Source: Jacaranda mimosifolia
Lineage: Eukaryota; Streptophyta; Magnoliopsida; Lamiales; Bignoniaceae
DNA: 64,000 nt
Assembly (NCBI GenBank): GCA_018894105.1
Contig: CM032126.1
Coordinates: 12,675,001-12,739,000 of the forward strand
Direction of reading: 5' to 3'
This document shows positions 25,145 through 36,676 of this stretch, piece after piece. Made by a program: the position numbers and the translations under genes. The notes under the pieces are model-generated. The model saw nothing but the letters and a program-made list of their open reading frames with translations, had not been told where the DNA came from and did no database searches. Position 1 is the first letter of the stretch. Every line of letters begins with the position of its first letter.

Positions 25145-25410
25145 ATTCCAAAAACTAGCCGAGAAGGACCCAACAAAGCATAGGTACCAAAGATCACTAA
25201 ACTTTATTTTGCAGGATGCAACTCAGAAAATACTTCTCAAGAAGAAATGGTATCTAGACCATGATGTTCCATACACATGATAAGAGACAAGTTGGCATTC
25301 TTAGAAAATGAAGTAAATCATAACGAAGGAAGTGTTCTCTTTGCTGACAATACCAAAGGCAAAGTAGTTGTGAAAAGGATAATTGGTAAGGGAACTAAAA
25401 CTTCCTTGGC
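25145..25410 (+). pseudogene. SIRE-like Ty1/copia gag-protease fragment
   Basis: Around 25145-25185 the text gives GIPKTSREGPNKAWVPK (after a base change), like the linker before the copia protease. From about 25241 it reads KKWYLDH and then, in another frame, DKLAFLENEV and GSVLFADNTKGKVV. This matches the SIRE-type protease region (WYLDSGCSRHMTGDK...GxVxFGDNxKGKIIG). The catalytic DSG has become DHD, and there is a stop soon after. This is the 5' part of the copia remnant whose LTR lies at 27259-28037. Confidence 0.6.
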
Positions 25411-25579
25411 AATGTCCAGAATCTTTGAGCATTAGTCCTGCATGTGTAGATTATATTGTTAAAGTTGTTTAAAATGAAAAACCATTGGAAACAATGAAAA
25501 ATCTAAAGGGATGAGAGAAATTAGTCAATGCATCTTTTGGCAATTGCTGAAGATCCCCAAGCCAGAATTACCACACGAT

Positions 25580-26543
25580 TAGGGATGGCAATGTAGCAAG
25601 TTTGGGATGGATCTGTCAAAACCCAAGACCAGCCCCATAGAGATTTTTAGTGCCCAGGACCCGTCTTACCCTAACCCGAATCTTAACGAGTTGGACCCAT
25701 TAGACTAAGGGTGCAATCGAGCCAAGTTGAGCAGAGTTTGGGTAAGATTTTTGAGCTCGAGCTCGAAATATATATATTAGGCTCGAGCTTGACCAGCCTA
25801 AAATTTTAAGCTTGAGTTCGGCTCGATAAAAATTCGAGTTCGACTCGATAAGGTTCTAATTGACAAATAAATTGTAAAAAACTACATGCTCAAGTTTGAG
25901 CTCAAACTCAAAATAAAAAATAGTAATATAATATATATTTATTAATAAAATAAAAAATATAAAAATAAATACTGGCTTGCGAGCTTGGAGCCTAGAAACA
26001 GACGGATAGAGATCGACTTGAATTAAAGTTCGAGCTTGATTCAACTCGAATCGAGCTAACTCGAGTTCAGCTCATGAGGTTCGTGAGCCGACTCGACTCG
26101 TTTACACCCCTATGTTAAACCCATTTGTATGTTTAAAAAAATAAAGAATATTTAAAAAAAAAAAGTAATATTACCATAACTTTCTAAATAAGAGAAAAAA
26201 TATTATTAACAAAAAATTAATTATATAAAATTTTATATATGCATGTTTTTATTCTTGAAAAATTATAAATTGCAAACTTATTGCTACTTAGATATGAAAA
26301 TTCAATACATAAACTATTTGTGATGATAATATTATTATTTTTATTAAAATATGTATGTAATATGTACAATTCTCAAATATATATATGTGTATAATATAAA
26401 TAAACCTATACTAAATAATATTCTAACGGGGGTTGGGTTTGGGGTAGGTTCGCGTTTAAAAATTGAAACCCAAGACCCACCCCAAGCCTGTTTATTCTTT
26501 TAAAACCCACCCCATGCGGCACGGGTCCAGTTAAACATCCCTA
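25580..26543. mobile_element. hAT-like non-autonomous element (TAGGGATG ends)
   Basis: The ends are TAGGGATGGCAA at 25580 and CATCCCTA ending at 26543. Just inside, both arms carry the common phrase for this family (tttgggatggatctg... and ggtttggggtaggttcgcg..., with aacccaagacc on both sides). The flanks CACACGAT (25572-25579) and CAAATGAT (26544-26551) match at 6 of 8 bases, as expected for an aged hAT 8 bp duplication. There is no transposase. Another element sits inside it (25706-26112). Confidence 0.7.
25706..26112. mobile_element. Nested hAT-like MITE with GAGCTCGAGC arms
   Basis: The ends are TAAGGGTGCAATCGAG at 25706 and CTCGTTTACACCCCTA ending at 26112, imperfect inverted repeats of a family found in many plants. 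The arms are rich in tcgagctcg and cgactcg words. The flanks CATTAGAC and TGTTAAAC match at 5 of 8 bases. It interrupts the larger hAT element around it. Confidence 0.65.
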
Positions 26544-26551
26544 CAAATGAT

Positions 26552-26850
26552 CATGGGTAAAAGAATTCAATACGATCGGCTCTAACCTTGTTTTGCTTTC
26601 TCTTTTTGCATTAATTTTATTGATATTTACATCATCTAAAAGATTTTTTTTTTTTTTTTTTGGAGAAACAAACTTGAAACTATTCATTGGAACTACTGTA
26701 CTTCTTGACCAACCCTATTTTTTGATGATGAAAGGGTAGAATCAATCATGAACTCTGGTATAATGCCTTTTTGATTACTAAATGTGTTCTAAAACTTTTA
26801 AACTTTGTTGAGTGTTGCAAAGAATACTTGATAGATGTTCACATATTCAG
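26552..26850. other. Internal SIRE remnant, no reading frame
   Basis: Poly-T and AT-rich text between the hAT insertion and the tandem repeats. It probably belongs to the same copia element. Confidence 0.3.
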
Positions 26851-26854
26851 GGGA

Positions 26855-27130
26855 AGCTTGATTAGATTTTGATTACTAATTTACATTGATTGTACACTCT
26901 GGAACTTCCTTGATAGAATTAGATAATTGCTCTTATATTTAGAGGAGCTTGAATAGATTTTGATTGCTATTTACATTGAATGTCCACCTTGAAACTTCCA
27001 TGTTGGAATTTGATAATTGCTCACAAACCCAAAGGGAGCTTGATTAGCTTTTTGATGACTGCCTGTGTACTCTAAAATCTCTATGCTAAAATTAGATAAA
27101 TACTCACAAATTTAGCATAAGCTTGATTAG
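26855..27130 (+). repeat. Imperfect ~91 bp tandem repeats before the SIRE polypurine tract
   Basis: agcttga(t/a)tag recurs at 26855, 26946, 27037 and 27120, with spacing 91, 91 and 83. Units share ttgataattgctcac and gaaacttcc. Such repeats just upstream of the polypurine tract are known from SIRE/Maximus copia elements. Confidence 0.8.
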
Positions 27131-27243
27131 TTGGCTTACTTATTTACCCTTTCTAAAATTTCCATATTTTGATGTCTATTTGCAACTTGATTTTCTTTCT
27201 TTGCATCTAGTACATAAAATACAAGAAGTATAAAAGTCATCAT

Positions 27244-27257
27244 CAAAAAGGGGAAGA
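27244..27257 (+). promoter_or_regulatory. Polypurine tract of SIRE-like element
   Basis: The text catcatcaaaaaggggaaga is the well-known SIRE context. The purine run primes plus-strand synthesis and abuts the LTR start. Confidence 0.75.
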
Positions 27258-27258
27258 C

Positions 27259-28037
27259 TATTGGGAATCTTCAATTCCATGTTTTGATAAATGACAACTA
27301 GTGTAAAATATTTGTTTCCTTGTTTAAAGAAAATCATGATTTGTTTCTATGTAAAATCCACTATATTATTTTGACTAGATATTATTAGATTCTCTTATAT
27401 AATACGTAGATTTTGGAGCCGCTAATGAAGGATGGAAAATCTCCTTCCATTGAAGAATGGCATCCCAACATAGTAAGTTACTGTTATAGTTTATCTATGG
27501 AAAGTTACAATTGAAACTTCTTGTAAGAACGAGACTCACTATTTAATGCCAAAGAGATTCATTCAGAATAACAAGCCTTTGCTCATGATAATATTTAGAT
27601 TTCGCTCTTGGCTTTCTTAAGGTACCATTATTGAAGAAAAGAAAGTTGTATGTTGCTTCCTTCCAGTTGGAACTATAGTCAGTCGTACAATTTTGGGTAT
27701 TATGGATTCAAGAATATTCTTTCTCTCTATTGTATCAGTTTGTTTAGTGTGGTTGCAGGTTGTTTAGCTTGCTTATACATTTTATTATAACTTATTTGTA
27801 CTAATTCTCTTTGGAATTATTAGTGGAATTTGGAGATTAAAATCCTAAGTGAAAACTTGGATAGTGGATGTAGGCTTACTGAAGTACTATAAATTCGTGT
27901 GTGCTTCTTTTATTATTTACTACTTTCTACTCTATTCGGAACTTCCAGTTATATCTAGAACTTCTAGTCTCTATTTTACTACATTAATTTATTCTTTAAT
28001 CCAAATTTATTAGCTCTTGGGGTCTTATTTTCTAACA
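27259..28037 (+). repeat. LTR of SIRE-like Ty1/copia element
   Basis: It begins TATTGGGAATC (family form TGTTGGGA, first G mutated) right after the polypurine tract, carries the usual ccatgttttgataaatgac, and ends TTTTCTAACA. On its right lies tgataacaaagg (28042-28053), which matches 8 of 12 bases of the initiator-Met tRNA primer site tggtatcagagc. An LTR with a polypurine tract on one side and a primer site on the other would fit a tandem or recombined element. The tail could also be chance. Confidence 0.65.
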
Positions 28038-28054
28038 CATTTGATAACAAAGGA

Positions 28055-28760
28055 TAGTTTGCACATAGACTTAATAAGAACATTTCTACCTGCTCAAAAT
28101 AAATTTTTCATTTTCTAACAAGTGACCCCACTTTGTAGTCGGGAAACAACATAAAAAAATGCAAAAAATTTGGATTTAGGTTTACAAATAGTAGACCAAG
28201 ATGTTTAGTCATATGGTCACATATTTGGTGCTCCCTAAACATATCATGATTCTATCTTTGAAAAGGGAACCTATATTTTTGCTATAATAAGCAAAAGAAT
28301 TTTGTTCATTCAATATTGACCAAACTAAAGAAAAATTTGTTCAAAATAGCAAAAATAGTATGCACATCATCATTTTGAGCATGGCAATATGTCACAAGAT
28401 CATCCGCATAAAGAAGGTGATATATAAAAGGAGCAATTTTAGCAATTTTAACACCTTAAATTTGTCTTCACGTTCTCCTTTCATAAACATTCTAGCAAGC
28501 AATTGAACATATATGATGAAAGGATACGGGGAAGAAGGATCTCCCAATCAAAATCCTATAGTTGATTGCAACTGTCCAAATGAGGCACTACTAATAACGT
28601 AAGAGAAGTTGTAGGTAGACATGCATTGAGAAATCCAACCAAATATTTATTAATAAAACCTAACTTTGTAAGAATGGTAATCATCAAAGGCCATTGCATC
28701 TACCGTATGCCTATAAAAGATCAATTTAAAAAATGCCTGAAAAACCTTTCTTACCTTTCT
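28055..28760 (-). pseudogene. LINE (non-LTR retrotransposon) reverse transcriptase fragment
   Basis: On the minus strand, in order, the translation gives GWISQCMSTYNFSYVISSAS, then FGQLQST, then a degraded LGDPSSPYPFII (family GLRQGDPLSPYLFI, near 28560-28513). After a frameshift comes YHLLYADDLVTYCHAQND, with the YADD catalytic motif at 28410-28399. This order is diagnostic of plant L1-type reverse transcriptase. Several stops and frame changes are present and neither end of the LINE survives. The fragment lies between the SIRE LTR and the next copia element. Confidence 0.8.
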
Positions 28761-28812
28761 CTATTTTTTTTTTTTTTAGGTAGTGCATTATCTATTCAGA
28801 TATAATAGAAGT

Positions 28813-30006
28813 GGTTGTAATTGGCATCAAATCAATTGGGATTGGAAACTAATTACATGATGAAGAAGTGATTAAGACTTATGGATTGATGCTAATTTGG
28901 TGGGAATCCATAGGTGTTGTATAAATATGAAGAGGGAAACAAAAGGGTAAAAGATTTTGTATGTGGGGGAATCCCACATTGCTTGTGAGACAAATTATGG
29001 GAGAATAAGTGGAAGTATAAAAGGCTCTTTTGTCTTATACAAGACCATTTATTCCACATTGCAAGTTTTCCCAATGGAATTGCACCTTATATGTAGTTCA
29101 AGTATTGGTGCTTGGTAGAGTATCAACTAAGAGACTCTTGAGAGCGTGCCCACACGCATGCGCTGCAGCCACCGCAGGGCTTGGCCCAGCCTACCTGGCT
29201 CCGATGATGAGCGTTTGGGTGAATTATCTCGGGTTAATTTTTTTTCTTAAAATTCTAATTTTAGAATTTAAATTTTAAAATCAGATTTAAAATTTGAAAG
29301 TTAAATCTAGTTTTAAGGTTTGTAGAACCATTTTTGCAATTACAAAAACTGCCAAAAACATTTCTAGAGTTACAGATTCATTGCACATGGTCCAGAATGA
29401 ATTTAGACATGTTTATGCACCAATTTCAGAATGTATCTAGACCAGAATGAACCTGGACAGCTTTCTGGCTCTTCACTCTTACCTATATAAACTTGTTGCT
29501 GCAGGCAGAATTACACGCAACAATGAAATCTCTTTTATTCCTCTGATATCTGTCTTTCAAAAATTAAAATGTTGCTTGTCAAAACTTAGGCAACTGAGTG
29601 GTGATCGAGGTGAGGCTTTCTGAAATGCATCAGAAAAGCTTCTGGATTGTCTTATCCTGAAGAAAGTTTCACTAGACCTTTTTGCACTGGTAGGGGTGCT
29701 AATTTCTTCAAGGCAAACCATTATCTAGTGATTCAGTCTAAGTTCTCTTACAATACAAAACTTTCAGATAAGTTCTTGATTTATAATACTGATTTTAATA
29801 TTTCTATTGTTATTCCAAATTGGTTGTTTGCTGTTGGTATGTTGTTTTTTAAATTGAACTGAAACTGAATGATTGGAATATCTGTAGTATTGTATGTTGT
29901 TTTCTGAAATATTCATAATATCATTTTTACATACACTGCCCTATGATTATAAACTAATTTATAATTTTTTTATAATTTATAGCTTATAATCTATGTTTCT
30001 ACAATG
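28813..30006 (+). repeat. 5' LTR of the copia element
   Basis: It starts GGTTGTAATTGGC (TG lost in this copy, TG kept in the 3' LTR) and ends tctacaatg. A TATA box gtataaatatgaag is near 28918-28931, and a second tataaaagg lies near 29016. The primer-binding site after it does not match initiator-Met tRNA clearly. Confidence 0.8.
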
Positions 30007-30056
30007 ATCTTGAAGAAATTATCTATTTAATGTTTTTTTAAACTGCTTATTTGAAA

Positions 30057-30955
30057 ATGACATCTTCATCTACGAGTAGTTCTGGTGCTGGTTCTTTGTT
30101 GTCCTCTAAAGTTGACTTATCTAGCTTACAAGAAAATGTTGGAGGCCAATTTTTCAATCGTTGGCAATAGCAAATGACAATATGGTTCACAATGAAAGGC
30201 CTTCTTTCAATGATTCAAGTGACTAAACCTGAACCAACTGATACTGACCCTAAAGCTGAGTGGATTAAGAAAGATAAGTCAGGTCGAGGTATCATTTTGT
30301 CATCACTGTCAAATGTTATCTTCGATGTATACTGTTCCGACTCATACACCGCTAAGTTGCTGAGGGATGAGTTGGACCAGAAATATAATACTGAAGACCA
30401 AGGGCTTGAGAGGTATTTTGTGTCTAAGTTCATAAAGTATCAGATAGGTAGGGGAAAAGTCTATAATTGAGCAGACGCATGAACTGATCAACCTTGAGCA
30501 TGCTTTTACTAATGTTGAGATGAAACTTCCTGAGAAGTTTCTAGTCATGTCCATAGTGGATAAATTTCCCAAGTCATTGAAAAACTTTGGAATGACACTT
30601 AAGCGTCAAAAAAGGAAGCTGTCTTTGGATGATCTCATGATTGCAATAAGCATTGAGGAAGAACACTGGAATCAAACTCATGGAGTTTTGATTGAGCACC
30701 AACCTAAGGCAAATGTGGTTATTGAAAGGAAGAAAAAGTTCAACAAAATGAACCAGGTGAACTCAAAATCTAAAACCATAAGTAATGGCAAAATTGAAGC
30801 CAAGAAACTAAAAGCAAACAAACCATGCTAGAATTGTGGGTAGGTATGCCATTGGGCTAAGGACTGCCGACTAAGAAAACTAAAGCCAACCCCATTTAGC
30901 TGCCCCCGCAGTGGTCAACATAGTTGTTGGGGAGACTAACAAAGCTAGATCTTTA
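30057..30955 (+). pseudogene. copia gag remnant
   Basis: The ATG at 30057 opens a Ser/Thr-rich start. The frame stops at 30168 (TAG within NRWQ), then continues as MKGLLSMIQV and SLSNVIFDVYCSDSYTAKLL, the UBN2-type gag helix pattern, with a frameshift near 30465. Around 30826-30867 a zinc-knuckle CxxCxxxxHxxxxC is recognisable, with two stops inside. Gag forms the particle; this copy cannot. Confidence 0.7.
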
Positions 30956-31017
30956 GAGACAACCGTTGATGGGTACGTAATTTTAAAACCTGAAGTTTGT
31001 ACTATTTATGAAATTTT

Positions 31018-31130
31018 TGACTAGTTAATAGACACTGGGGCAAATGTGCACGTTTGTGCTGACAAATTGCTATTTGTGTCTTATCAACCAGTTGATGGAA
31101 AATCCACAACAATGGGGACTCTAGTGCTAC
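31018..31130 (+). pseudogene. copia protease remnant
   Basis: IDTGANVHVCADKLLFVSYQ holds the aspartic protease motif DTGA followed by HVC. The frame is broken on both sides. Confidence 0.65.
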
Positions 31131-31369
31131 CAAGGTACTTGGGATATGACTCGTGGACCTGAAGTTTCATTCAGGGTGTATACTGTCTCTACGGAGGGTG
31201 CATGACGTCCATACTATATGGAAAAATATTATTAGTAGTTCTGTAATAGTTAGGGAAGGCTATGAGCTTACTTTTAAATTTAATAAAGTTGTAATTCAAC
31301 ACTTTGGTTTGTTTATTGGAAAGGGTTGTTTGATGGTTTGTTCAAATTAAGAGTCGAGTATGTTAATTC

Positions 31370-32488
31370 TGATTCAATCAATAAAATTACGTATTCTGAA
31401 TCTTTGATGAACACTATTGAAAGTTCTAATGTATGGCATAGTCATTTAGGTCATGTGAATTTTGTTTCTGTTAAATGCATGATGAACTTAAATTTAATAC
31501 CTAAACTTGATATTGAATGTAGTCACAAATTTTAAATATGTGGTAAGGCTAAACAAGTAAGGAAATGTTACAAGTTGGTTGAAAGGAATTCTGAATTACT
31601 TGAGCTCGTGCACATGATATTTGTGAGTTTAATGCGATCTTAACAAAAGATCAAAAAAGATACTTTATTACTTTTATAGATGATTATAGTAGATATTGTT
31701 ATGTTTTTCTGTTAAAACATAAAGATGAAGTACTTAAAAAAATTATCATTTTTAAAAACGAAGCTGAAAATCAAACTGGTAAGAAACTCTCATTTAATGG
31801 GGTAGCAGAACGATAGAATAGAACATATAAAGATATGATCAACAATCTACTTTTAAATTTTGGACTGCCTAAATATATGTGGGGAGAGGCTTTGAATACA
31901 GCTTACCATATTCTAAATAGAGTCCCTCTGAAACATAAAGATTGCACTCCATTTGAATTCTGGAAAGGTAGAAAACCTAGCTCAAAATATTTTCAAGTGT
32001 GGGGCTATCTTGCAAAAGTTTTAGTCCCAGAACACAAGAGGAAAAAGCTTGATCTTAAAACTATTGATGCAGTCTTCTTGGGCTATGTGGAAACAAGCTA
32101 TGCATTGATATTTTTGGTAATTAAGTTTGAAATTCCTAGCATAGAGGTTAACATTATAGTGGAATTTTTTGATGCCACATTCTTTGAGGACGTGTTTCTA
32201 GTGAAAATGGGAATACCTCAGGATGTTTCTTTAGATTTAGCTCTTACATCGGCCTCTATGCCTAAACATATGGAAAAGATGTCACATATAGGGGTTAATC
32301 TAAGTAGTTCTGGTTCAGCATCCATTGGAGCTGAAGAACCAGATGAACTTAGATGGAGTAAAAGATGTAGGGTCTTTAAGGATTTTGGAAGTGATTTCGT
32401 CACTTACAATATTGAGGATGATCCCGTGACCTTCAAGGATGCTATGGCTTCATCTAAAGCTAAGCAGGATGGTAGCAATCAAAATTGA
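31370..32488 (+). pseudogene. copia integrase remnant with internal deletion
   Basis: The zinc-binding HHCC part reads VWHSHLGHVNF followed downstream by the remains of CxxC (ICGKAKQ). The core begins FIDDYSRYCYVFLLKHKDEV with the first catalytic Asp. After KNEAENQTGKK the text jumps straight to LSFNGVAER, so about 45 residues are gone, including the second catalytic Asp block (usually SDRGGEY). The Glu in NGVAER remains. The stretch 31835-32488 then covers MINNLLLNFGLPKYMWGEA, NRVPLKH and GRKPS, all typical of copia. The insertion function is lost. Confidence 0.8.
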
Positions 32489-32826
32489 GATGGATTCTAT
32501 TGTCTCTAATGGGACATTGGAATTAGTCGATCTACCTCCGGGGTGTACTACAACTGGATGCAAATGGATCTTTAAAAAGAAACTAAAGTCTGATGGTACC
32601 ATAGATAAGTTTAAGGCCAAATTAGTTGCTAAAAGCTTTAAACGAAAAGAGGGAATAGACTTCTTTAATACATATTCCTAATTGCTCGGTTGACTACAAT
32701 TTGGGTGCTTATCGTACTGGCTTTCGTATATGATTTCCCAATTCACTAGACGGATATGAAAATAGCCTTTCTGTATGGTGATCTCGAGGAAGAGATTTAT
32801 ATGGATCAGCATGAGGGATTTGTGGT
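32470..32826 (+). pseudogene. copia reverse transcriptase, N-terminal part
   Basis: LELVDLPPGCTTTGCKWIFK, then KSDGTIDKFKAKLVAKSFKR, match the copia RT start. It continues after a stop as AFVYDFPIH and MKIAFLYGDLEEEIYMDQHE and ends at GFVV, where the LTR insertion cuts it. The rest resumes at 35077. Confidence 0.85.
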
Positions 32827-35076
32827 TGGAATAGTGCCCTACAAACCAATTATATTAGCATGTAAACTATTTGACTTATGATACAATCTTGATTAAATGA
32901 TATTAATTTTACATGGCCATTTTCATCTTATGCTTATATTACTTCACTAGCATTTGGCTAAAGCCCTTAGGTCATATAAGACTATGAGACTTGGTCACGC
33001 ACCAAGTGGTGATCATGAAACAAGTCTTACACGATCGTGATTTTAAATCTTCCAAGTCTTAGGATTTTATGAGACAAGACATCTAAAATTTAAATAGGCT
33101 TGCACTAATGATGCATAAGTCCAAAGGCTGGATAGTACTCTATTTCATGAGTAAACCATATCAGATATGGGCGCATGTTAGCGAGTGCTTGTTAGAGAAC
33201 AAGTTCATTGAAGGCCCCTCTAGAGAATCCACCAGATAGCTATAGTGGCAAGTCGGTAGTGATATATTCTCCAACTTATGCTAGTGCATATTATTAGTCA
33301 TTTGACTTGAGGATCCATGGTAACTTTGTGTTTAGGTCTTCATGCTTTCACTCTTCCTTGACCACTTAGTGGGTTCTTCAGGTTAAGGTTGGGTATAAGT
33401 TACTTAGATATAGAGGTTTGTGAGATCTAAGATAGGATCCGACTCCTCATCGTTGTGAAGGACAAGTGCAATTCCTATGTATTCTATAATGATCGATTCC
33501 AAAAAATCCTTACCCAAGGTAGTATCACAATTTGGAAATGGAGTTTTCCAAAAATGAGGTCATAAAAAAGAGTCGAACATTGGAATAACAACATAGTGTC
33601 GAGGCTAGTAGGGAGCCGACAAATATCTGCCCAAAGCCTCTTTCGGGAGATAGAAAATGAAAGGACTGTATTTTCATGGTAAGCGTAAAGCTAGAATGGT
33701 TCTCCAAAAGCATTCATTTCAGCTAATTAGTTGGGCTCCATGGGCTTGAGGTTGGACATCGACCATGGAGATTGGATACTCTTCAATTAATGAGAATAAT
33801 TGAATTGAGTCATTAGTTTAAAGGAGTTTATACTAATGTAAATATTTGATATTCAATAAATCACAAGAGTTGTGAGCCCATGTCTAATGAATGGTATAAT
33901 CTAATGGGTCACATACAAAAGTCAATTGGAAATCCTACTTGATGAAGAAGAATTTTCTAAAAGTTAGAAAATTTTCAACATGACCAATTTTTGAGATAGA
34001 TGGTTGACACAATTTTCGATCATGTTGGCTTGATCAATTTAATTGTTAAATCAGTTGAAATAATTTAGGATTTAAATTAAAGAGTTAATTTGATTTGTGC
34101 CACATGACTACCAATTTGTCAAGTTAACTTAAGGAGTTAAGTTAACAATAACTAGCTTAAAGAGTTAAGTTAATTGACTTAATAGTTAACTCAAAAGTTA
34201 ATTGATTAAATTAAAGTATTTAATTTAATTAAAATAAAGAATCAATTTTGAAAGGAAAATTCAAATAAAATGTTCATTTAATGTGAATTATAGTTTATTT
34301 GAATGACATTTCATTATATGAAATGAAGATTCCAAATGAAATTTAGATTCACATGCAACTTGCTTGTAAATTGGCAAACCTCATTGGTGCCCCACTTTGA
34401 GGAACGTGTGATGCCACCTAAGCATCACACTTTCCTCCTTCTATATATAGATATAGGGGTGTGGCCAAGCATGTAAATCACACACAAACATCTAATTGTT
34501 AGATTATCCCTTTCCCTCCAATTATGCATGTGTTGCTTCATGTGTTGAAGCTTCACATTTTCTTCATCTCCTACCTCTAAAGTCAGCCTTCATCCTCTCA
34601 TATCTCTTCTTTGTTCCCCAACTAACATAGGAGAGATTTGAATTATCCATTGGTGTGTGAATTTTATCATTAGAGGCAAAACAATTGGATCGTTAGCCTT
34701 TTGGAGATCCTTTGTTTGGATAGAAACCTAGAGGCATTATTGGAGTGCCTTCCGGAGTTTTGATTTAGTTGATTTTTCTTGTATAGATATATGAAGGTGT
34801 TGTGATTTTTAGTTCAAATTTTAGTCGATTTCGACGAGATTTGATTGGGAAAAAGTTGTCCACAATCTGCTGTGTTTGTGGAGACTACAAAATTTATTCA
34901 AGCATCTCTTCACAATTTCGGTTGGATCTTACTTTTGAGGTCATTTTTTGACCTAAATCCATTTTAATAGCATGAATTAGATCCTTGAGGAAGTATGATC
35001 AAGTTAGATTTTAGTTTTTAAGTATTTTATAATTGGATCCTTAGCTCACACCATCCTTTATTTGTAGCCCCTAACA
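32827..35076 (+). repeat. LTR-like insertion inside the copia RT
   Basis: RT coding text stops at GFVV and resumes at NEQNVYKLVKSLYGLKPG, so the 2.25 kb between is an insertion. It starts TGGAATAGTGCCCTACAAAC and ends TTGTAGCCCCTAACA, with imperfect inverted ends (tag..gcc.tacaaa). It carries a TATA-like ctatatatag near 34441 and no coding region. This is best read as a solo LTR in plus orientation. I could not find a target-site duplication, so the ends may be off by a few bases. Confidence 0.6.
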
Positions 35077-36205
35077 ATGAGCAAAATGTCTATAAGCTTG
35101 TTAAATCACTCTATGGATTGAAACCAGGGCCTAAGCAATGGCATGAAAATTTTGATAAAACTATATTATCATTTTGTTTCAGCATAAATGAGAATGATAA
35201 GTGTGTTTACTGTAAAGTTAGATGTGATGATTGTATTGTGCTATGTTTATACGTAGATGATATTTTATTGATTGGTTCTACCATTGAGATTATCAATGAG
35301 ACAAAATCATACTTGAAAAGTAAGTTTGAAATGAAGGATATTGGTGAAGCTAATGTGATTCTTAGACTCAAGTTGATTCGGTCAACTGAGGGTATAGCTA
35401 TTTCTCAGTTTCATTATGTTGAGAAAATTATTGAGAAATCTGGCTATAAGGATTGTAGAATCACTAAGACACCATATGATCCTTCTGTGGCTCTTTTCAA
35501 AAATAAAAGTGGTATTCTTGTGTGTAAATTGAGGTATTCTCATATTATTGGGAGCTTGTAATATCTTGCAAATGGCTTAAGACCAAATATATCATTTGCA
35601 ATCTCGAAGCTGGCGAGGTATACAAGTTATCCCAATAGAATCCATTGGGAGGCTTTGGATAGGGTACTTCGGTATTTTAAGGGCACGACATCACTTGCTT
35701 TGCATTATGGCAGATTCCCTGCGGTAGTTAAGGGATATAGTGATGCTAGTTGGATAGCTAAAAACTCCGATAGTAATAGGTGTACAGGGTATGTATTTAC
35801 CTTAGGTAGAGATGCTGTCTCCTGGAAGTCTACTAAACAGACTTTTGATAACTCGATCCACAATTAAGGTAGAGTTATGTGCTTTGGACACAACTGGAAT
35901 GGAGGTTGAGTGGCTACATGGGCTGATGGTCCAATTACCCATGGTTAGTAAGCTATTTTCTGCGATCACATTGCATTGTGATAGCCAAACCACAATTGCA
36001 AAGATCATAAGTTTAAAGTATAATCAAAAGACCAAGAGACACATCCAAGTTAGACTAAAGTCTATAAGGGAACTTGTGCTAATAGAGTTGTGGCCATTGA
36101 TTTTGTTGGATCTAAAGACAACATGGCCAATCCTTTGACCAAAGGACTTAAATTGTCCTTAGTCCAAAAATTCAGGCAGGAGATGGGACCGAAAACCCAT
36201 CAATG
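35077..36205 (+). pseudogene. copia reverse transcriptase C-terminal part and RNase H
   Basis: It continues the interrupted RT: KSLYGLKPGPKQWHENFD, LCLYVDDILLIGS with the YVDD active site, and KSKFEMKDIGEANVIL. The connection then reads RPNISFAISKLARYTS-like text with changes. RNase H follows with YSDASWIAKNSDSNRCTGY, DAVSWKSTKQT, ELCALDTTGMEVEWL and, in another frame, LHCDSQTTIAKIISLKYN. It ends KGLKLSLVQKF just before the polypurine region and 3' LTR. Several stops and frameshifts are present. Confidence 0.85.
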
Positions 36206-36676
36206 ATACACTTGTAGTGACAACCCAACCTACTAAGTGGAGATCCCAAGGAAGGTTCAATGTGGTATAAACAAGTTGTTAAGTGTATCAAAATGCGCCT
36301 AAAGTAAGAGTTCAACTCTAAATGGGGTCAAATCATACTGATGAGATACAAGTAGTGCATCCATGGAGATGCCCAACTAAGTGAATGAAGTCGTTTGGCT
36401 GCGACTAGAGGAAAAAGGTTATTCCTTGAAAACATTTATGATACATGATCAGGAACATGGTCATAACGAGTCAAACCTAAAGATCACTACATAGCCGTGT
36501 AAATTGTTACCGATAGATGCCGTCACATCCAAGGGCCAAATTCAAGGCTTTGATCCATTTGTCCCTCTGGTGGCATAAGTTGGATAACTAAGGTGGTGGT
36601 TCAAATCGAAGGGTACCGTCACTGAAAACTAGCTACTATAATCTTGATAGTCTAACACTATGGATCTGTGGGAAAT

